A DNA stretch of 64,000 nt from an uncultured Eubacteriales bacterium (GCA_900544705.1 UQWH01000004.1:4554-68553), one strand, 5' to 3'. Counted from the stretch's first letter, positions 1 to 8,565 are shown. Notes: generated by a model from the sequence alone, not told the origin. Numbers and translations are program-made.

Positions 1-447
1 GCGCTCGACGAGCTTTGGGTTGTAGATCAGCACGATGGGCAGAGCGGAAAAGGGCGTCCATAGCCCGTCGGAGGTCCGATACTGCGGGGCGATGTCCGCC
101 GTGTCGGCGCAGAGATAGGGGGTAAAGTATTCGCTGTAGGCTTCCAGACTTTCCACGCCGCCGCCGAACATCACGTCGGCACAGGGGGCGTCTGCCTCCC
201 ACGAGATCCGTTCCAGCAGCTCGTTGGTGCCGCCGGTGACCACGTCCACCCAGATGCCGGTACGCTCTTCAAATTCCTTGACGATCGGCCACCAGACCTC
301 TTTTTTATGGGAGGTGTAGACCACCAGCCGCTGCTCCTGCGCAGGCGCGAAGTCCGCGCCGTCCGGCGCGGCGTCCGCCGCACAGCCCGCCAGCAGGCAC
401 ATTGCTGCCAGCACCGCCGCCAGACGGAAGAAAGCCCGTTTTTTCAT
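1..447 (-). CDS. ABC transporter solute-binding lipoprotein, Fe(3+)-type, 3' end cut by window
   Basis: Reading leftwards from the ATG at 447-445, 149 codons stay open to base 1, so the C-terminal part lies outside. The start has AAAGGAG seven bases upstream. The N-terminus is a lipoprotein signal (basic residues, hydrophobic core, LLAGC lipobox), so the protein should be anchored on the outer face of the membrane. The mature part begins with a strand rich in hydrophobics followed by YTSHKKE and a TGG motif, the pattern of FbpA/FutA-like and polyamine-like binding proteins of the type II periplasmic fold. It is divergent from another binding-protein operon at 669. Substrate (iron, phosphonate, sugar phosphate or other) cannot be told from the visible half. 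Family call fairly sure, substrate unknown. Confidence 0.75.
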   Translation of the reverse strand, partial: MKKRAFFRLAAVLAAMCLLAGCAADAAPDGADFAPAQEQRLVVYTSHKKEVWWPIVKEFEERTGIWVDVVTGGTNELLERISWEADAPCADVMFGGGVESLEAYSEYFTPYLCADTADIAPQYRTSDGLWTPFSALPIVLIYNPKLVER

Positions 448-668
448 CCTGTTCTCCTTTGTTCCATGATCTGTCTGCACTTTGCCTAATTATAACATAG
501 AATCCATCCGGTTTTCATTAAAAACGCACAAGAATCTCAGAATCCTACAAAATAACGCAGTTTTGTCCACTGTTCAATCGTCCTGGGAAAAGGTACAATA
601 AAACCAAGGATCGGGGCGGAAGTGCCGCCCGGTGTCCGAAATTGTATAGTGTATAGGAGGAAATCGCA
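448..668. promoter_or_regulatory. Divergent promoter region between two binding-protein genes
   Basis: On the minus strand a TATAAT (494-489) with a weak TGAAAA 17 bases upstream (517-512) fits a promoter for the left gene. On the plus strand TACAAT near 586 with TGTTCA 17 bases upstream is a weaker candidate for the right operon. A GC-rich hairpin (GGGCGG/CCGCCC, about 615-630) lies in the leader just before the ribosome binding site AGGAGG at 656. No clear operator palindrome was found. Confidence 0.45.
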
Positions 669-2078
669 ATGAAAAGAATTCTCGCACTGCTTCTGGCCGT
701 TTGCATGATTCTGGCACTGGCAGCCTGCGGCACGCAGGATCCGACCAAGCCGTCTGATGAAACGCCGAACAATTCCGATGAAAGCAAGGCCCCCGTGGAA
801 TCCAAGGACAACGAGCCTGAGGAAAACCTCACCGCTGTTCAGAAGATCATCAAGGAAGCCGAAGGCATGACCCTCGAAGAGCTGGCCAAGAAGGCCATCG
901 AGGAGTCCAACGGCAAGATGTTCTACGGCGTGGGCAACTCCAGCCGCGGCAAGAGCGCCCTGCCTCTGTTCATCGAATATCTGCAGACCATCGATCCCAA
1001 TTATACCATGGAATTCGAGTGGCAGCAGCCGAAAAACAACAAAATTTTCGATCAGCTCACCGCTGACTCCCTCAAGGAGACCGGCACCTTCGCCATGACC
1101 CTGATCCAGGACGGCAACCAGATCGAAAGCAAGATGGTCCAGACCGCCATCCTCGACACCTTCATCCCGAAGGATTGGGCGGACGCCAACAAGACCACGG
1201 CCGATGAGTACAAGGGCTTCCTGCCCCTGCAGACCCTGAACAAGGTCTTCATGTACAACTCCACCGGCTCCAAGACCTATGACAACTGCTGGGACTTCGT
1301 TGCCGAGGGCGAGCATGGCCTGTTCATGGACATCGACTCCGAGATCGTCGGCAAGAACTTCCTGTACATGCTGACCCGCGACGACTATGCTGCATGGCTG
1401 AAGGAAGCCTATGAAGCACTGCCCGCCGACGAGCAGACCTACTTCCAGCCCACCATCAAGGCGATGGAGTCCGAAGCGGAAGACCTCGGCCTCGGTGCCG
1501 ACGGCGCCTACGCTCTGGCGTGGATCAAGCTCTGGGTCGAAAGCTACAACGCCCAGACCGACGACGGCCCCATCTGCAACACCCTCGTTGACGCCTCCGC
1601 GACCGATCAGTTCGGCCTGCTGGTTTATTCCAAGCTCCGCTCCGTCGAGGAGTCCAGCTCCGTTTCCGTCAACAACATCAAGGTCGCCGCTTATGAGGAC
1701 GGCTACAAGGGCATCGGCGGCTATGGCTACTGCCATTACCTCTTCGTCACCGACAACAGCCCGCTGCCCTGGACTGCCTGCGCCTTCATCGCCTACATGA
1801 CCTGCACCGCCGACGGCTTCTCCGCATGGGGCAAGGACATGGGCGGCTACTCCTCCAACCCGAACGTCGCTGCGGAGACGGAAGAGAACTTCCATCATTC
1901 CATCGGCGGCATGGCTGAGGACGGCACCACGGTTGAATTCGCAGCCAAGAACGACCGCGGCTACGACTGGTGGACCACCGACGGCGAGCTGGTTCTGGAA
2001 GATCCGGAATACTGCGCATCCGTCGCCTTCACGGTCGGCAGCTGGATCGAGATGCTGACCAAGTACAGCGCAGGCTAA
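669..2078 (+). CDS. Extracellular solute-binding lipoprotein of an ABC importer
   Basis: 469 residues, ATG preceded by AGGAGG. The first 20 residues form a lipoprotein signal ending LALAAC, followed by a low-complexity acidic/Pro/Ser linker (about residues 21-55) typical of tethered Firmicutes binding proteins. The rest is a large two-lobe binding protein with many aromatic residues (WQQP, WTAC, YDWW). It is the first gene of an operon with a fused permease (2312) and an ATPase (4145), separated from the permease by a stable hairpin. The set resembles Fe(3+)/spermidine/putrescine-type importers, but the ligand cannot be inferred. Confidence is high for binding protein, low for any substrate. 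Confidence 0.85.
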   Translation: MKRILALLLAVCMILALAACGTQDPTKPSDETPNNSDESKAPVESKDNEPEENLTAVQKIIKEAEGMTLEELAKKAIEESNGKMFYGVGNSSRGKSALPLFIEYLQTIDPNYTMEFEWQQPKNNKIFDQLTADSLKETGTFAMTLIQDGNQIESKMVQTAILDTFIPKDWADANKTTADEYKGFLPLQTLNKVFMYNSTGSKTYDNCWDFVAEGEHGLFMDIDSEIVGKNFLYMLTRDDYAAWLKEAYEALPADEQTYFQPTIKAMESEAEDLGLGADGAYALAWIKLWVESYNAQTDDGPICNTLVDASATDQFGLLVYSKLRSVEESSSVSVNNIKVAAYEDGYKGIGGYGYCHYLFVTDNSPLPWTACAFIAYMTCTADGFSAWGKDMGGYSSNPNVAAETEENFHHSIGGMAEDGTTVEFAAKNDRGYDWWTTDGELVLEDPEYCASVAFTVGSWIEMLTKYSAG

Positions 2079-2114
2079 GATCTGACCTCTCTTTTCTACA
2101 AAGAGTGAAAAACA

Positions 2115-2151
2115 GGAAGCTCCGATCATCAGAAATCTGACCGGAGCTTCC
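2115..2151 (+). other. Stable intergenic hairpin between binding protein and permease
   Basis: GGAAGCTCCG (2115-2124) pairs perfectly with CGGAGCTTCC (2142-2151), with a nested TCAGA/TCTGA stem inside the loop. No T-run follows on the plus strand. Such hairpins after the first gene commonly protect the binding-protein part of the mRNA, giving an excess of binding protein over membrane parts. That role is inferred from position. Confidence 0.5.
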
Positions 2152-2311
2152 GTAAAGTAAAATTCGCGGCGCCCTTGGACCAGCGATTTCCCGCCGCGTC
2201 CAGGGGCGCCTGCCATTCCGCCGCGGAAGCCTGCGCAGGAGCGGGCTGAACCATCTCAGTCCGTCCGTGCGCAGCTTTCCACGGCGCACCATCCCGGAAA
2301 AGGAGCGTGCC

Positions 2312-4141
2312 ATGAACCAATCCACCCCCCTGCGGGCGAGCAAAAGTACGATCCTGCTGAACAAGCTCAAGACCTACTTTTCCAAGCCCTATAATATCAT
2401 CCTTCTGCTTCTGGGCATCGTGCTGACCTTCACAACGGTCGCACCCATCGTCGCCATCATCAAGGATACCTTCAAGATCCATCCCGGCACCATCGACGCC
2501 TACCTCACGCAGAAGCAGGACGGCTATACCCTCGTCAACTACATCGACCTTTTCACCAGCAAGATGGCCACGAAGAACCTGTGGATGCCGCTTCTCAATA
2601 CCGTCCTGCTGGCGGTCGGCACCTGCCTGGTGTCCATCCTTTTCGGCGGCATTTTCGCCTTCCTGATCACGCGGACGAATCTGGCGTGGCGGAAGTATCT
2701 GAGCTCCATCTTCATTTTCCCCTACATCATGCCGCAGTGGACGCTGGCCGTTGTGTGGCAGAACCTCTTTAACTCCAACGCCGTCACCGGCACGTCCAAC
2801 GGCCTGCTCGCGGCGCTGTTCAACGTGAATATGCCGGGCTGGTGGTGCAAGGGGCTGTTCCCGAGCATCGTCGTGCTGGGCCTGCACTATGCGCCCTTTG
2901 CCTATATCCTGATCGGCGGTATCTTCCGCAATATGGACGCCAATCTGGAGGAGGCCGCGACCATCCTCGACACCCCGCGCTGGAAGACCATGCTGCGCAT
3001 CACCCTGCCGATGGTGAAGCCCGCCATTCTCTCGACCATCCTGCTGGTGTTCGGCAGCGCCATGGGCTCCTATCCCGTGCCGCATTACCTTGGCCTGAAC
3101 ACCCTTTCGACCAAGTACGTGTCCATGAACGACAAGTACACCGGCGAAACCGGTATTCTGGCGATCATCATGATGGTGTTCGGCGTGGCGATCATGCTCA
3201 TGAACCAGATCTCCCTGCACAGCCGCAAGAACTACACCACCGTTTCCGGCAAGTCCGGTCAGATCTCCAAGATCAATCTGGGCAAGGCGGGCAAGTACAT
3301 CATCGCTCTGCTGCTTGTGGTCATCACCTTCTTCACGAGCATCTTCCCCATCGCCTCCTTCGCCTTTGAGACCTTCCTGCCGAACCCGGGCGATTATTCC
3401 TTCCTCTACACGGGCGATGCCTCCAACCTGACGACCAAGTGGTGGATCACCTCGGAGAACGTCACCGAAAACGGTATGTACGGCCAGAAGGGCATCCTGT
3501 ATAACAAGACGATCTGGAAGGCCTTCGGCGGCACCATTCTCGTCAGCGTCTGCTGCGCCCTGATCGCGGGCACCATCGGCACGATGATCGGCTACGCGGT
3601 GTCGAAAAACCGGCGAAGTAAATGGGCAAATTATGTCAACTCCATGGCGTTTTTGCCCTACCTGATGCCCTCCATCGCCGTGGGTGCGGCCTTCTTCGTC
3701 CTGTTCTCCACGGAAAAGCTGAACCTGTTCAATACCTACACACTATTGATCATCGTCGGCACGGTCAAGTACATCCCCTTCGCCAGCCGCAGCTCCCTGA
3801 ACTCCATGCTCCAGCTCTCCGGCGAGATCGAGGAGGCGGCCATCATTCAGGACATTCCGTGGTTCAAGCGCATGACGCGCATCATCATCCCCATCCAGAA
3901 ATCGTCCATTATCAGCGGCTACCTGCTGCCGTTCATGACCTGTCTGCGTGAGCTGTCGCTGTTCATGCTGCTGTGCGTGCAGGGCTTCATCCTCTCGACC
4001 ACGCTGGACTACTTCGACGAGATGGGCCTGTATGCCTTCTCTAGCGGCATCAACCTGATCCTGATCGTCACCATTCTTGTCTGCAATACCATCGTCAATA
4101 AAGTCACGGGCGCCAGCCTCGACAAAGGAATAGGAGGATAA
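2312..4141 (+). CDS. ABC importer permease, two fused permease domains
   Basis: 609 residues from the ATG at 2312, chosen because AAAGGAG sits seven bases upstream; an upstream in-frame start at 2267 has no such site. The protein contains two binding-protein-dependent permease domains in one chain, each with an EAA loop: about residue 210 (EEAATILDTP...LP) and about residue 505 (EEAAIIQDIP...IP), the contact sites for the ATPase. About twelve membrane segments are visible. This fused layout is that of FbpB/HitB-like iron permeases and some thiamine permeases. It ends four bases before the ATPase start, so translation is probably coupled. Start revision and family are well supported. Confidence 0.88.
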   Translation: MNQSTPLRASKSTILLNKLKTYFSKPYNIILLLLGIVLTFTTVAPIVAIIKDTFKIHPGTIDAYLTQKQDGYTLVNYIDLFTSKMATKNLWMPLLNTVLLAVGTCLVSILFGGIFAFLITRTNLAWRKYLSSIFIFPYIMPQWTLAVVWQNLFNSNAVTGTSNGLLAALFNVNMPGWWCKGLFPSIVVLGLHYAPFAYILIGGIFRNMDANLEEAATILDTPRWKTMLRITLPMVKPAILSTILLVFGSAMGSYPVPHYLGLNTLSTKYVSMNDKYTGETGILAIIMMVFGVAIMLMNQISLHSRKNYTTVSGKSGQISKINLGKAGKYIIALLLVVITFFTSIFPIASFAFETFLPNPGDYSFLYTGDASNLTTKWWITSENVTENGMYGQKGILYNKTIWKAFGGTILVSVCCALIAGTIGTMIGYAVSKNRRSKWANYVNSMAFLPYLMPSIAVGAAFFVLFSTEKLNLFNTYTLLIIVGTVKYIPFASRSSLNSMLQLSGEIEEAAIIQDIPWFKRMTRIIIPIQKSSIISGYLLPFMTCLRELSLFMLLCVQGFILSTTLDYFDEMGLYAFSSGINLILIVTILVCNTIVNKVTGASLDKGIGG

Positions 4142-4144
4142 ACC

Positions 4145-5779
4145 ATGCCTGAAATCAGACTAGAACATATTACCAAGCGTTGGGGCAAATTCTACGCCGT
4201 GGAGGATCTGAACCTCGTCATCGAGGACAACGCTTTTGTCACCCTGCTCGGCCCCTCCGGCTGCGGCAAGACCACCACCCTGCGTATGATCGCGGGTCTG
4301 GAAACGCCCACCTCCGGCCGCATCACCATCGGCGACAAGGTCGTGTTCGACAGCGAAGCGGGCATCAATGTCCCGGCAAACAAGCGCAAGGTCGGCTTCC
4401 TCTTCCAGAATTACGCCCTGTGGCCGAATATGACCGTTTATGACAACATCTCCTTCGGCCTTTCCAATATCAAAGAGCCGATGGACCGCATCGACTTCGA
4501 GGCGAAGAACGCCGCGCGGCTGGCGGAGATCCTCGCAGCGCCCGCGGAGGCCGCCAAGGTCATTGAGGACTGCCGCGACCGCACCGGAAAGCTCGACGAG
4601 AAAAAGGCCGTCCTGAAGCTGATCGACGCCTTCACCCTCTCGCAGTTCACCGCCAAGCGCCTGCTCGGCTGCCATCCGGAGAGCGGCAAGGGCTTTGCCT
4701 CCGAGGTCGCCGCGCTGAAGGAAAAGGCGGAGGCCGGCAAAAAGGCGGCCGAGGCCGCGGGCTGCACGCTCGATGCCGAGTACCGCTGGTGCAAGGACGG
4801 CAAGCCCGTCCAGCAGACGCGCAAGCTGACGAAGGAGGAGATCGACCTCACCGTCCGCCGCGTCAGCCGCATCGTTAAGATCGGTATGTTCATGGACCGC
4901 TATCCCGCGGAGCTGTCCGGCGGCCAGCAGCAGCGCGTAGCCATCGCCAGAACGCTCGCCCCGGAGCCTACGGTGCTGTTCATGGATGAGCCGCTTTCCA
5001 ACCTCGACGCGAAGCTGCGTCTGGAAATGCGCTATGAATTGCAGCGTCTGCACGTCGAAACCGGCTCCACCTTCGTCTACGTCACCCACGATCAGATGGA
5101 GGCCATGACGCTGGCCACGCGCATCTGCCTGATCAACAACGGTGTTTTGCAGCAGTATGCCGCCCCGCTGTCTGTCTACCACAAGCCGGCGAACCTGTTC
5201 GTCGCGGACTTTGTCGGCAATCCCTCCATCAACTTTATTGAGGCAAAGGGCACGCAGGCGGCCGACGGCTCCGTCGCGCTGACACTGCTCGGCGGACATA
5301 AGGCCGTGTTCCGCCCGAAGGAAGCGACCGATCTTTCCGCATGGTTTAAGCAGCGCGACGCGGACGAAGCGGCGCTGCTGGCGGAGAAGAAGCGCAAGGC
5401 CGGCGAGAAGGGCGCGGTCGAAAAGGGAAACAAGGACGAGGTGTTCCGCTATCATATCGCCCGCGTCACCGAGGAGGACGATTCTCTGGCCGAGGAGCCG
5501 GTGATCACCAACGGCGACTTCGTATTGGGCGTGCGCCCGGAATTTTTGGACATCAGCGACCCGAACGGTTTGCAGGGCGAGATCTACGGCGCCATGCCCA
5601 CCGGCATGGAGTCCACGATCAAGGTGCGCATCGGCGACTTCCTGCTGACGGGCGTAGTGTTCGGCAGCTCCCTGTTCACCATCGGCGCGCAGGTGCCGGT
5701 CAGTGTTTCCGGCGAGGACATCATGCTCTTTGACCGCAAGAGCGGCAAGTGCGTCTGCCTCGGCAGTCTGAAGGTATAA
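4145..5779 (+). CDS. ABC importer ATPase with large internal insertion
   Basis: 544 residues; importer ATPases of the MalK/PotA/FbpC class usually have about 350-370. Walker A GPSGCGKTT at 36-44, Q-loop Gln88, signature LSGGQQQR from 257, Walker B LFMDEP near 278-283, H-loop His315. All catalytic motifs are intact, but the Q-loop and signature are about 169 residues apart instead of about 50. An extra, Lys/Glu/Ala-rich segment of roughly 117 residues (about 110-235) therefore sits in the helical subdomain that touches the permease. The C-terminal regulatory domain also holds a charged insert (about 395-450, KKRKAGEKGAVEKG). AGGAGG precedes the ATG. It is the last gene of the operon, followed by a strong terminator. 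Confidence 0.88.
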   Translation: MPEIRLEHITKRWGKFYAVEDLNLVIEDNAFVTLLGPSGCGKTTTLRMIAGLETPTSGRITIGDKVVFDSEAGINVPANKRKVGFLFQNYALWPNMTVYDNISFGLSNIKEPMDRIDFEAKNAARLAEILAAPAEAAKVIEDCRDRTGKLDEKKAVLKLIDAFTLSQFTAKRLLGCHPESGKGFASEVAALKEKAEAGKKAAEAAGCTLDAEYRWCKDGKPVQQTRKLTKEEIDLTVRRVSRIVKIGMFMDRYPAELSGGQQQRVAIARTLAPEPTVLFMDEPLSNLDAKLRLEMRYELQRLHVETGSTFVYVTHDQMEAMTLATRICLINNGVLQQYAAPLSVYHKPANLFVADFVGNPSINFIEAKGTQAADGSVALTLLGGHKAVFRPKEATDLSAWFKQRDADEAALLAEKKRKAGEKGAVEKGNKDEVFRYHIARVTEEDDSLAEEPVITNGDFVLGVRPEFLDISDPNGLQGEIYGAMPTGMESTIKVRIGDFLLTGVVFGSSLFTIGAQVPVSVSGEDIMLFDRKSGKCVCLGSLKV

Positions 5780-5803
5780 GCATTTCCCGGGAAAAGAGAG
5801 CAA

Positions 5804-5836
5804 CGCCGGGCGGGGATTCCCCGCCCGGCGATTTTT
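5804..5836 (+). terminator. Rho-independent terminator of the ABC importer operon
   Basis: Perfect 12-bp stem CGCCGGGCGGGG / CCCCGCCCGGCG (5804-5815 and 5819-5830) with a three-base loop, followed by ATTTTT. Confidence 0.92.
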
Positions 5837-5839
5837 GTG

Positions 5840-6165
5840 GAAATTCCGTCCGCACCCTATGTCGGCTGGAAATTCCCCCGCACCCTACGCGGCGGCTCGC
5901 GATTTCCCCACGTCCCCGTAGGGAACGGCCTTGGCCGTTCCGCGTGCAGGCTTACGATGATGAAACTGCCACCAGCGGTGCGGTCAAGACCGCTCCCTAC
6001 ACGCCGGCTCAAAATCTCAACTGCACCCGTAGAGAACAGTCTTGACTGTTCCGCGTGCAGGCACTTGCAATGATGGAAATGCCATCAGCGGAATGGTCAA
6101 GACCATTCCCTACAGTTCCGCGTGCAGGCACTTGCAATAATGAAACCGCCCCCGGCGGTACGCCA
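5840..6165. repeat. Cluster of dispersed palindromic intergenic repeats
   Basis: No credible gene lies here. Four short inverted repeats with a conserved CAAG/CTTG centre occur: 5922-5941 (GGAACGGC arms), 5980-5993 (GCGGT arms), 6034-6051 (GAACAGT arms) and 6090-6109 (GGAATGGT arms). Each is flanked by GTAGGGA or TCCCTAC on one side and often CGCGTGCAGGC on the other. Degenerate CGCACCCTA pieces precede them (5850-5920). The arms differ between copies but always stay complementary. Related copies lie near 9113, 14265, 19147, 26247 and 34530. Confidence 0.8.
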
Positions 6166-6167
6166 CC

Positions 6168-6203
6168 AAAAAACCGGAGGCTTTCCGAATGGAAAGCCTC
6201 CGG
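6168..6203 (-). terminator. Terminator of the zinc-ribbon membrane protein gene
   Basis: Read leftwards, CCGGAGGCTTTCC pairs with GGAAAGCCTCCGG (6203-6174), loop ATTC, followed by TTTTTTGG. Confidence 0.88.
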
Positions 6204-6230
6204 ACAGACGGTCAAAAACCGAATCTTCGC

Positions 6231-6836
6231 TTATTTCTCGTAGCAGTCGGTGAACTTCCACGTGTTGCGCAGCACATTCGCCACCAGCGAGCCACAGTAC
6301 GGGCAGTTGGTCTGCGTGGTACTGGTAAAAGGCGCGCCGCAGTGCGGGCAGCTTCCCGCGACGGTCGCCCCGCCGTCCTCCGGCAGAAGGTAGGCATAGT
6401 GCAGGCAATAGCGCTTCTGCTTCACATGGCCGTCCTCCTTGTACTGCACAGCCGCCTGAAAAACGATGGTCTTTTCGTTCGCGGCGCGCTGGTAGTCGTG
6501 CAGGATGATCTTGTGAATTTTCAGCTCCGGCTTGCCGGACAGGCGCTTCGTCAGCTCCTCGCGGGCGAGGCTCTTGGCGCGCTCCAGATTGAAATCCGGG
6601 AAATCCCGCAAAATACGCGGCATGAAAATGCTGTCGCCGCCTGAGAGGGACTTCGGCCCTTCATAGCTCTCATCCTGCGCCGCGTCCTGTGCCGCGCGCA
6701 TCAGATAGGAAAGATCGGAGGTGCCGAAGCTCTGCTTTGCAAAGCGCTTGACCTTGCGCCGGACGACAAGATACACAATGCCGCCGATCATCAGAACCCC
6801 GGCTGTCACGCCGAGAAAAATATAAAGTCCCGTCAT
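6231..6836 (-). CDS. Membrane-anchored zinc-ribbon protein, function unknown
   Basis: 201 residues from the ATG at 6836; a GTG 18 bases upstream is in frame but has no ribosome binding site. One membrane helix spans about residues 4-25, then a basic stretch, then a region around 68-150 (FMPRILRDFPDFNLERAKSLAREEL...) that resembles a TIM44/Tim44-like fold seen in other bacterial zinc-ribbon proteins. The C-terminus holds a two-knuckle zinc ribbon: Cys163, Cys166, Cys178, Cys181 (CPHCG...CPYCG). Most of the protein should face the cytoplasm. It is a single-gene unit with its own terminator. The TIM44-like match is tentative; no function is assigned. Confidence 0.7.
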   Translation of the reverse strand: MTGLYIFLGVTAGVLMIGGIVYLVVRRKVKRFAKQSFGTSDLSYLMRAAQDAAQDESYEGPKSLSGGDSIFMPRILRDFPDFNLERAKSLAREELTKRLSGKPELKIHKIILHDYQRAANEKTIVFQAAVQYKEDGHVKQKRYCLHYAYLLPEDGGATVAGSCPHCGAPFTSTTQTNCPYCGSLVANVLRNTWKFTDCYEK

Positions 6837-6918
6837 TTCTCCTACCCCCCGCACGGATCCAATGGTACGACCAGTATACCATAAGGCGGTGGAAAAATCC
6901 AGAATTTTGTTTTGCCTT

Positions 6919-7455
6919 TTACCTCCGCAGCACGCGCTGTAAGCGGCAGCCGAGCAGGCTGGCCAGTGCGATCTTCATCGCGTCAAAGGGCAGGAAGATC
7001 GCGCAGCCGGACACCAGCGTTTTTTCGACCGACCACGCGCCGTTCAGTGCAAAATACATATACGGCAGGCCGATGGCATAGAGCACGACCAGACCGGCAA
7101 CGCAGGCCAGCACCATGCGCCAGAAGCCGCACTTTTCGCGGCGGGTGAGCAGGCCGATGATCAGCGCCATGGGGATCAGACCCAGCAGGAAGCCGAAGCT
7201 GGGCTTGGCGACGTACATCAAACCGCCGCCCTCGGTGAAGATCGGCACGCCGATCAGCCCCAGCAGGACATACACGGCCTGCGAGGCCGCGCCGTACCAC
7301 GGTCCGAGCAGCAGGCCGGCGGTGCAGGTGAAGAAAACCTGCAAGGTGAACGAGATCGGGCCGACGGGGACTCGCAGGAAGGCGCCGACGGCGGTCAGCG
7401 CGGCGAACAGAGCGGTCAGCAGCAGCGACCGCGTCCGGAGAGCGGATTTGGACAT
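6919..7455 (-). CDS. bioY: Biotin transporter BioY (ECF S component)
   Basis: 178 residues with about six membrane helices and the BioY family pattern: FLRVPVGPISFTLQVFF near residues 26-42, a GLLLGPWYGAASQAVYVLLGLIG helix region and GGGLMYVAKPSFGFLLG. It is the substrate-binding membrane subunit of an energy-coupling-factor vitamin importer and takes up biotin. AAGGAGGAA precedes the ATG. It diverges from birA, and the gap holds repeated sequence motifs likely to be the biotin operator. No ATPase genes (EcfA/EcfT) are nearby, as is usual for group II ECF systems that share one module. Confidence 0.95.
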   Translation of the reverse strand: MSKSALRTRSLLLTALFAALTAVGAFLRVPVGPISFTLQVFFTCTAGLLLGPWYGAASQAVYVLLGLIGVPIFTEGGGLMYVAKPSFGFLLGLIPMALIIGLLTRREKCGFWRMVLACVAGLVVLYAIGLPYMYFALNGAWSVEKTLVSGCAIFLPFDAMKIALASLLGCRLQRVLRR

Positions 7456-7471
7456 GGAATGGTTCCTCCTT

Positions 7472-7556
7472 GGTTTACAATTGATTTTTGCGGTTTACAA
7501 TCTGGGCAAAAAAGTTTCCGAAAACGGTTTACATTTTCGGAAAAACAGTTTACAAT
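7472..7556. promoter_or_regulatory. bioY-birA control region with four direct repeats
   Basis: The motif GGTTTACAAT occurs four times in the same direction: 7472-7481, 7492-7501, 7526-7535 (GGTTTACATT) and 7547-7556 (AGTTTACAAT), start-to-start spacings 20, 34 and 21. A good birA promoter, TTTACA (7528-7533), 17 bases, TACAAT (7551-7556), is embedded in copies 3 and 4. The half-site resembles known BirA half-sites (TTGTAAACC on the other strand), but BirA operators are usually inverted, here they are direct. Repression of both genes by biotin-loaded BirA is inferred. Confidence 0.6.
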
Positions 7557-7601
7557 TACTATAGTACATTTTTGCAAAAAAAGCAAGAGGAATCTGAAAC
7601 G

Positions 7602-8552
7602 ATGGGAAGAAAAGAAGTTCTGACTCTGCTGCGGCAGGACGAATACATTTCCGGCGAGGAGATCAGCAAAAAGCTGGGCGTTTCCCGCGCCGCCGTGTGG
7701 AAATCGGTGCAGGCGCTGCGCGCCGAGGGCTGCCGCATCGACTCCGTGCCGAACCGGGGCTATTGCCTGCGCCCCGCCGCGCGGCTGAACGCGGCGCTTT
7801 TGCAGGCTCCGCCGTGGACGGTCGTCGTCCCGGAGGAGGTCGACTCGACCAATAACGTTGCAAAGCGGCTTGGCGCACAGGGCGCGCCGCACGGCATGGT
7901 CGTCGTCACGGAGCACCAGACCGGCGGACGCGGCCGGCTGGGGCGGAGCTTCGTGTCCCCGCCGGGCGGGGTCTACCTGTCGGTGCTGCTGCGCCCGACG
8001 GTGGAGCTTGGGCATCTGATGCACCTGACGGCGCTGGCGGCAGTGGCCACGCGCCGCGCGATCGCCGACAGCTGCGGCGTCGAGGCGGACATCAAGTGGA
8101 CGAACGATCTGCAATGGCACGGCAAGAAGCTCTGCGGCATCCTGACGGAGCTTTCCTGCGAGGCCGAGAGCGGCCGGCTGGAGTACGCCGTGATCGGCAT
8201 CGGCATCAACTGCAACACCGAGATCGAGCAGCTTCCGCCGGAGGTGCGCCCCATTGCGACCTCTCTTGCCGACATCACGGGGCGCGAGCTCGACCCGAAT
8301 GAGCTGGCGCTGGCGCTCATCCGACGTCTGCAAGAGCTGGCGGAGGTGCTCGAGGGCGACCGCCGCCCGTGGATGCTGGAATATCGCCGCGCCTGTGTGA
8401 CGCTGGGCAAGCGGGTCGTCCTGCTGCGCGGCGGGGAGCAGATACCGGCCTTCGCGCTGGATGTCAACGAGGACGGCGGTCTGGTGGTTCGTTATGAGGA
8501 TGGAAACATCCGGACGGTCAACTCCGGCGAGGTTTCCGTCCGTGGAGTATAA
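7602..8552 (+). CDS. birA: Biotin operon repressor / biotin-protein ligase
   Basis: 316 residues from the ATG at 7602 (AAGAGGAA upstream). Residues 1-60 form a winged helix-turn-helix (ISGEEISKKLGVSRAAVWKSVQALR). The catalytic part has the biotinyl-AMP loop GGRGRLGRSF (108-117), KWTNDL with Lys165, and GIGINCN. It activates biotin with ATP, transfers it to carrier-protein lysines, and in this class II form also binds DNA. Adjacent bioY and the direct repeats between them support autoregulation. It ends 13 bases before a nitroreductase gene, probably co-transcribed. Confidence 0.95.
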   Translation: MGRKEVLTLLRQDEYISGEEISKKLGVSRAAVWKSVQALRAEGCRIDSVPNRGYCLRPAARLNAALLQAPPWTVVVPEEVDSTNNVAKRLGAQGAPHGMVVVTEHQTGGRGRLGRSFVSPPGGVYLSVLLRPTVELGHLMHLTALAAVATRRAIADSCGVEADIKWTNDLQWHGKKLCGILTELSCEAESGRLEYAVIGIGINCNTEIEQLPPEVRPIATSLADITGRELDPNELALALIRRLQELAEVLEGDRRPWMLEYRRACVTLGKRVVLLRGGEQIPAFALDVNEDGGLVVRYEDGNIRTVNSGEVSVRGV

Positions 8553-8565
8553 AGGAGGAATTACA

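Noticed and set aside
537..2216. Long open frame on the minus strand opposite the binding-protein gene
   Set aside because: Antisense frame caused by high G+C codon bias; no ribosome binding site, composition Gly/Val/Leu rich, opposite a clear gene. The same applies to other long antisense frames (4160-5803, 14810-16738, 21054-22973, 23158-24972, 41925-43730).
5840..6165. Possible CRISPR array
   Set aside because: Repeat units are palindromic, differ in sequence and spacing, and no cas genes are near.
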